A stretch of DNA of 8,139 nucleotides from an uncultured Oscillospiraceae bacterium (GTDB taxonomy: Bacteria > Bacillota > Clostridia > Oscillospirales > Acutalibacteraceae). Position 1 is the stretch's first letter; the number at the start of each line of letters is the position of its first letter. The stretch covers positions 1-8,139 of the forward strand of contig URCA01000074.1 in the NCBI GenBank assembly GCA_900546265.1, written 5' to 3'. A program made the translations under genes and the position numbers. This document shows positions 5,585 to 8,139 of the stretch, in pieces. The notes beneath the pieces were generated by a model, which did not search any database, had not been told where the DNA came from, and was given only the letters and a program-made list of their open reading frames with translations.

Positions 5585-6418
5585 ATGCCTAGATTTCACT
5601 ATCGCGGCGGGGAGTTGGATTTGACGCAGCACACCCATATTATGGGGATTCTCAACATTACGCCGGACAGCTTTTCTGACGGGGGACGGTACGACACGGT
5701 GGAGGCCGCTGTGGAGCGGGCCCTGGCCATCCAAGCGGAAGGGGCGGATGTGCTGGACATTGGCGCCCAGTCCACCCGGCCCGGGCATATCCCGGTGACG
5801 GCTGAGGAGGAATGGAGCCGGCTGCGGCCGGTGCTGGAGGTGCTCAGTGGGCGGGTGACGATCCCGGTTTCCATCGACACATATTATCCTGAGGTAGCGG
5901 CCAGAGCGCTGGAGGCCGGGGCGCACATTATCAACGATGTGTCCGGCTCCCTGCAAAACGGTATGCCCGGCGTCGCAGCCCGGTACGGGGCGGGACTGGT
6001 GATGATGCATGCAGGCGGCGGCGCGGACGACGAGGGCGGCGCGGACGCGGCAGGGGCGGTGCGCGCCTATTTCCTGGAGGCGCTGGAAGCGGCGGAACAG
6101 GCGGGGCTGGCCCGGGAGGCGGTGTGCCTGGATCCGGGCATCGGCTTCGGCAAGCCGCGGCTGGGGGACGTGCAGCTCATCGCCCAGCTGCCGCAGGTGC
6201 TGGCCGGTCTGCCGGAAACCGCTGTGCTGGTGGGTGCGTCCCGCAAAAGGGTGGTCGGCATGTGGTGCGGCAATCCGCCTTTTGAGGAGCGGCTGCCAGG
6301 TACGCTGGCCATCCATACGCTGGCCCAATGGAACGGTGCGCATATTCTGCGGGTGCACGATGTGGCGCCGGCCGTGCAGGCGGCCCGTGTGGCGGACGCG
6401 TGCCGCCGCGAGAGATGA
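5585..6418 (+). CDS. folP: Dihydropteroate synthase
   Basis: FolP condenses 6-hydroxymethyl-dihydropterin pyrophosphate with p-aminobenzoate to dihydropteroate; it is a cytoplasmic TIM barrel and the target of sulfonamides. The protein has 277 residues, the normal size. Its motifs are MGILNITPDSFSDGG (20-34), DIGAQSTRPG (58-67), SIDT (96-99), NDVSG (117-121), DPGIGFGK (183-190), GASRKR (217-222) and the C-terminal LRVHDV (255-260). The second motif reads GAQ where many family members have GGE. The loop after the MMH at 140-142 is a Gly/Ala/Asp-rich run instead of the more common GTP-x-TMQ sequence. Pterin- and phosphate-binding residues are otherwise present, so the enzyme is likely active. 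Its stop overlaps the following ATPase gene by 4 nt (ATGA). Confidence 0.96.
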   Translation: MPRFHYRGGELDLTQHTHIMGILNITPDSFSDGGRYDTVEAAVERALAIQAEGADVLDIGAQSTRPGHIPVTAEEEWSRLRPVLEVLSGRVTIPVSIDTYYPEVAARALEAGAHIINDVSGSLQNGMPGVAARYGAGLVMMHAGGGADDEGGADAAGAVRAYFLEALEAAEQAGLAREAVCLDPGIGFGKPRLGDVQLIAQLPQVLAGLPETAVLVGASRKRVVGMWCGNPPFEERLPGTLAIHTLAQWNGAHILRVHDVAPAVQAARVADACRRER

Positions 6419-7149
6419 TCGACCGGCGGTTTATCCGCCGGGTCCGGTTCCGGCGGGAGATACCGCTGCGGGATCGGTATGTGTGGGAGCTGCCTGCCAT
6501 CCGGAACACCCGCGAGGTGGAGCTCTCCGAAGCCGTGACATTTTTCGTCGGAGAAAACGGCAGCGGCAAGTCCACTTTGCTGGAAGCCATTGCGGTGAAC
6601 TGGGGATTTAACGCAGAAGGCGGCTCGGTGGATTTCAATTTTTCCACTGCCGAGACTCATGCGGACTTTTACAAAGGGATCGTTCTGGAGAAATCGGCGC
6701 TTTTGCCTGAGGACGGGTATTTTCTGCGGGCCGAGAGCTTCTACAATGTGGCCTCCCAGGTGGAGAAACTGGAGCTGAACCTGGAGGGGTACGGCGGCAA
6801 ATCCCTGCACGCCCAGTCCCATGGCGAAAGCTTTTTATCGCTGGCGCTCAGCCGGTTCCGCGGACGGGGGCTGTATATCCTGGACGAGCCGGAGGCGGCC
6901 CTGTCGGCGGCTAGGCAATTATCCCTATTATATAGGCTGCACGAGTTGGTGCGGGGCGGCTCCCAGGTGCTGATCGCTACCCACTCGCCGATTCTGACCG
7001 CCTATCCGGGGGCGCGGATTTATGCGTTTTCCGACGAGGGGATCCGGCCGTGCGCCTATCGGGAGACCGACAGCTACCGGATTACCCGAAGCTTTCTGGA
7101 GAATCCGGAGAAAATGCTGCGGGAATTGATGGAGGAAAAACATGGATAA
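6415..7149 (+). CDS. Small AAA/ABC-type ATPase of unknown role
   Basis: This 244-residue predicted cytoplasmic ATPase has an ABC-type nucleotide-binding core. The Walker A motif is GENGSGKST (46-54), a signature-like SHGES lies at 135-139, the Walker B is LYILDEPEAALS (153-164) with Asp157 and Glu158, and the H-loop is ATHSPIL (188-194). No long coiled coil separates the halves, so it is not SMC- or Rad50-like, and no membrane segment or partner permease is nearby. It resembles the general predicted-ATPase group COG3910, from memory. The ATG at 6415 overlaps the folP stop as ATGA. An upstream ATG at 6328 would overlap folP deeply and is less likely. It overlaps folB by 8 nt, so it sits firmly inside a folate operon. 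A direct role in folate metabolism is only inferred from position. Confidence 0.88.
   Translation: MIDRRFIRRVRFRREIPLRDRYVWELPAIRNTREVELSEAVTFFVGENGSGKSTLLEAIAVNWGFNAEGGSVDFNFSTAETHADFYKGIVLEKSALLPEDGYFLRAESFYNVASQVEKLELNLEGYGGKSLHAQSHGESFLSLALSRFRGRGLYILDEPEAALSAARQLSLLYRLHELVRGGSQVLIATHSPILTAYPGARIYAFSDEGIRPCAYRETDSYRITRSFLENPEKMLRELMEEKHG
7131..7135 (+). promoter_or_regulatory. Ribosome binding site of folB
   Basis: GGAGG lies 6 nt before the folB ATG at 7142, inside the last codons of the ATPase gene. It is the strongest Shine-Dalgarno site within the folP-folK unit and supports independent initiation at folB despite the overlap. Confidence 0.7.
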
Positions 7150-7510
7150 GATTTATATCCGCGGGCTGCGGGTGTATGCCTATCATGGCGTTAAGGAGAC
7201 CGAAAAGGAAAAGGGACAGCCGTTTGAGCTGGATATCACGCTGGAGGCGGATCTGCGCCGGCCCGGTGCGACGGATGACCTGAACGACACCGTCAACTAC
7301 TCCAAGGTAACCAAGCGGGTGCTGGCGGTGATGCAGGCGGAGAAGAACGATCTCATCGAGCGGGCCGCCCAACGGGTGGCCGAGGCGGTGCTGGCTGATT
7401 TCCCCGTGGAGGCGGTGACGGTGCTGCTGAAAAAGCCCCGGGCGCCCATTGCGGCCGATTTTGACTATGTAGCGGTGGAGATTACCCGCCGCCGGGAGAA
7501 TCGGGCGTGA
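7142..7510 (+). CDS. folB: Dihydroneopterin aldolase
   Basis: FolB cleaves 7,8-dihydroneopterin to 6-hydroxymethyl-7,8-dihydropterin and glycolaldehyde, supplying FolK; the enzyme is a cytoplasmic octamer in known cases. The protein has 122 residues, typical for the family. It starts MDKIYIRGLRVYAYHGV, the classic opening with the Tyr-His-Gly motif. By alignment from memory with the Staphylococcus aureus enzyme, the catalytic Glu is residue 21, the Tyr is 53 in VNYSKV, and the Lys is 98 in LLKKPRAPI. All three are present. The ATG overlaps the end of the ATPase gene by 8 nt, and the stop overlaps the folK GTG by 4 nt. Confidence 0.96.
   Translation: MDKIYIRGLRVYAYHGVKETEKEKGQPFELDITLEADLRRPGATDDLNDTVNYSKVTKRVLAVMQAEKNDLIERAAQRVAEAVLADFPVEAVTVLLKKPRAPIAADFDYVAVEITRRRENRA
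7494..7498 (+). promoter_or_regulatory. Ribosome binding site deciding the GTG start of folK
   Basis: GGGAG lies 8 nt before GTG at 7507, within the last codons of folB. The GTG shares bases with the folB stop (GTGA) and gives the expected FolK N-terminus, so translation is probably coupled. Confidence 0.6.
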
Positions 7511-7992
7511 GCCGGGTGGTGGTGGCGCTGGGGGCCAACCTGGGCGATCGGATGGACAATCTCCGGCGGGCGCTGGCCGCTTTAGCCGCTTTGCCCCGCA
7601 CGCGGGTGCTCAAGACGTCCGACGTGTATGAGACCGATCCGGTGGGGTATGTGGATCAGCCGGCTTTTCTCAATGCGGCGGTGTTGCTGGAGACCGAGCT
7701 GTCTCCCCGGGCGCTGCTTGGCGCCTGCCTGGGGATCGAGGCGGCCATGGGCCGGGTGCGGACGGCGGTCAACGGGCCGCGCACTTTGGATTTGGATTTG
7801 CTGCTCTATGAGGGACAGACACTGCAGGGGGAAGAACTGACTCTCCCACATCCTCGCATGGGGGAAAGGGCTTTTGTACTGGTGCCGCTGGCTGATGTGT
7901 TCCCTGAGGGGTATGCGCTGGGGATGGACTTTTCCGCGCAGCTGGAGGCAGTCGGCCGCCAAGGCATCAGCCGCTGGGCGGAATCCCTGTAG
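7507..7992 (+). CDS. folK: 6-hydroxymethyl-7,8-dihydropterin pyrophosphokinase
   Basis: FolK transfers pyrophosphate from ATP to 6-hydroxymethyl-dihydropterin, producing the substrate of FolP; it is a small cytoplasmic enzyme. The 161-residue length matches the family. Motifs are VALGANLGDR (6-15), YETDPVGYVDQPAFLNA (41-57), GPRTLDLDLLLY (90-101) with the magnesium-binding Asp95 and Asp97, and LPHPRMGERAFVLVPL (113-128). All the ATP- and pterin-binding hallmarks are there. The GTG start is set by the overlap with folB and by a ribosome binding site. It is the last gene of the unit. No GC-rich terminator follows: the next 75 nt are A-rich, so where the folate transcript ends is unclear. Confidence 0.97.
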   Translation: MSRVVVALGANLGDRMDNLRRALAALAALPRTRVLKTSDVYETDPVGYVDQPAFLNAAVLLETELSPRALLGACLGIEAAMGRVRTAVNGPRTLDLDLLLYEGQTLQGEELTLPHPRMGERAFVLVPLADVFPEGYALGMDFSAQLEAVGRQGISRWAESL

Positions 7993-8033
7993 GAAAACGG
8001 CGAAAACAAGGGAAATCGCTGAGGAAAATCAAC

Positions 8034-8068
8034 TTTTTCGAAAAAAGGCAAAAAAAGATTAAAAAAGT
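8034..8068 (+). promoter_or_regulatory. A-tract region upstream of promoter, possible UP element
   Basis: The sequence contains a TTTTTCGAAAAA palindrome (8034-8045) and then phased A-runs at 8041-8046, 8050-8056 and 8061-8066, directly before the -35 hexamer. A-tracts in this position are known to stimulate strong promoters through the RNA polymerase alpha subunits. The palindrome has only one CG step and no following T-run, so I do not count it as the folK terminator. Confidence 0.5.
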
Positions 8069-8070
8069 AG

Positions 8071-8099
8071 TTGACAAAGGGGAGGAGGGATGGTATTAT
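8071..8099 (+). promoter_or_regulatory. Near-consensus sigma-A promoter reading out of the window
   Basis: TTGACA (8071-8076) and TATTAT (8094-8099) are separated by exactly 17 nt, with TGG directly before the -10. Transcription should begin near 8105. With the A-tracts upstream this looks like a strong constitutive promoter, as found for rRNA, tRNA or ribosomal protein genes. The gene it serves lies beyond the right edge. Its layout (17-nt spacer, extended -10 TGG) is the same as that of the hisH promoter. Confidence 0.88.
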
Positions 8100-8115
8100 A
8101 GTCAAGCGCTCTCGA

Positions 8116-8129
8116 GCGGGGGAACCCGC
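8116..8129 (+). other. Leader hairpin with GNRA-type loop
   Basis: GCGGG (8116-8120) pairs with CCCGC (8125-8129) around a GGAA tetraloop, about 10 nt into the predicted transcript. GGGAGG follows at 8130-8135 and could be a ribosome binding site for a coding start just past the edge, or part of a structured RNA. I recognise no known RNA family in the 35 transcribed bases visible. Confidence 0.4.
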
Positions 8130-8139
8130 GGGAGGCCAA

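Overview
The window looks like chromosomal DNA from a GC-rich member of the Clostridia (Bacillota). The evidence is purine-rich Shine-Dalgarno sites, two sigma-A type promoters with 17-nt spacers, a tightly packed operon with overlapping start and stop codons, and a membrane protein that I recognise from memory as the clostridial DUF4474 family. I cannot name a genus from the sequence alone.

Left part, minus strand (1-2204): a membrane-anchored DUF4474-type protein with an unusual Cys/Pro-rich tail is followed 4 nt later by a calcineurin-like metallophosphoesterase. The two are probably one transcription unit reading leftwards. Past the phosphoesterase stop codon, at the window edge, lie two adjacent palindromes. 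The larger has a bulged T and resembles the subterminal hairpins of IS200/IS605-type elements.

Middle, plus strand (2385-5565): a good extended -10 promoter drives hisH (TTG start), hisF and pyrG, and a strong intrinsic terminator follows pyrG. HisH and HisF form imidazole glycerol phosphate synthase, which makes the histidine precursor IGP and releases AICAR. PyrG makes CTP. HisH and PyrG are both class I glutamine amidotransferases. The divergent intergenic region 2205-2456 holds this promoter and the ribosome binding site of the leftward unit; I saw no convincing leftward promoter there.

Right part, plus strand (5585-7992): folP, a small AAA/ABC-type ATPase gene, folB and folK overlap by 4, 8 and 4 nt. 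FolB, FolK and FolP are three consecutive steps to dihydropteroate, so this is a folate operon with an uncharacterised ATPase inserted. The only gap before folP contains the terminator and no obvious promoter, so expression may depend on readthrough or attenuation. AICAR from HisF is formylated by PurH using 10-formyl-tetrahydrofolate, which links the two halves metabolically.

Right edge (7993-8139): an A-rich stretch and a near-consensus promoter (TTGACA, 17 nt, TATTAT) start a new transcript whose gene lies beyond the window. Nothing here is a clear new defence or mobile system. The best candidates for novelty are the ATPase inside the folate operon, the terminator placed just before folP, and the Cys-rich features shared by the leftward gene pair.
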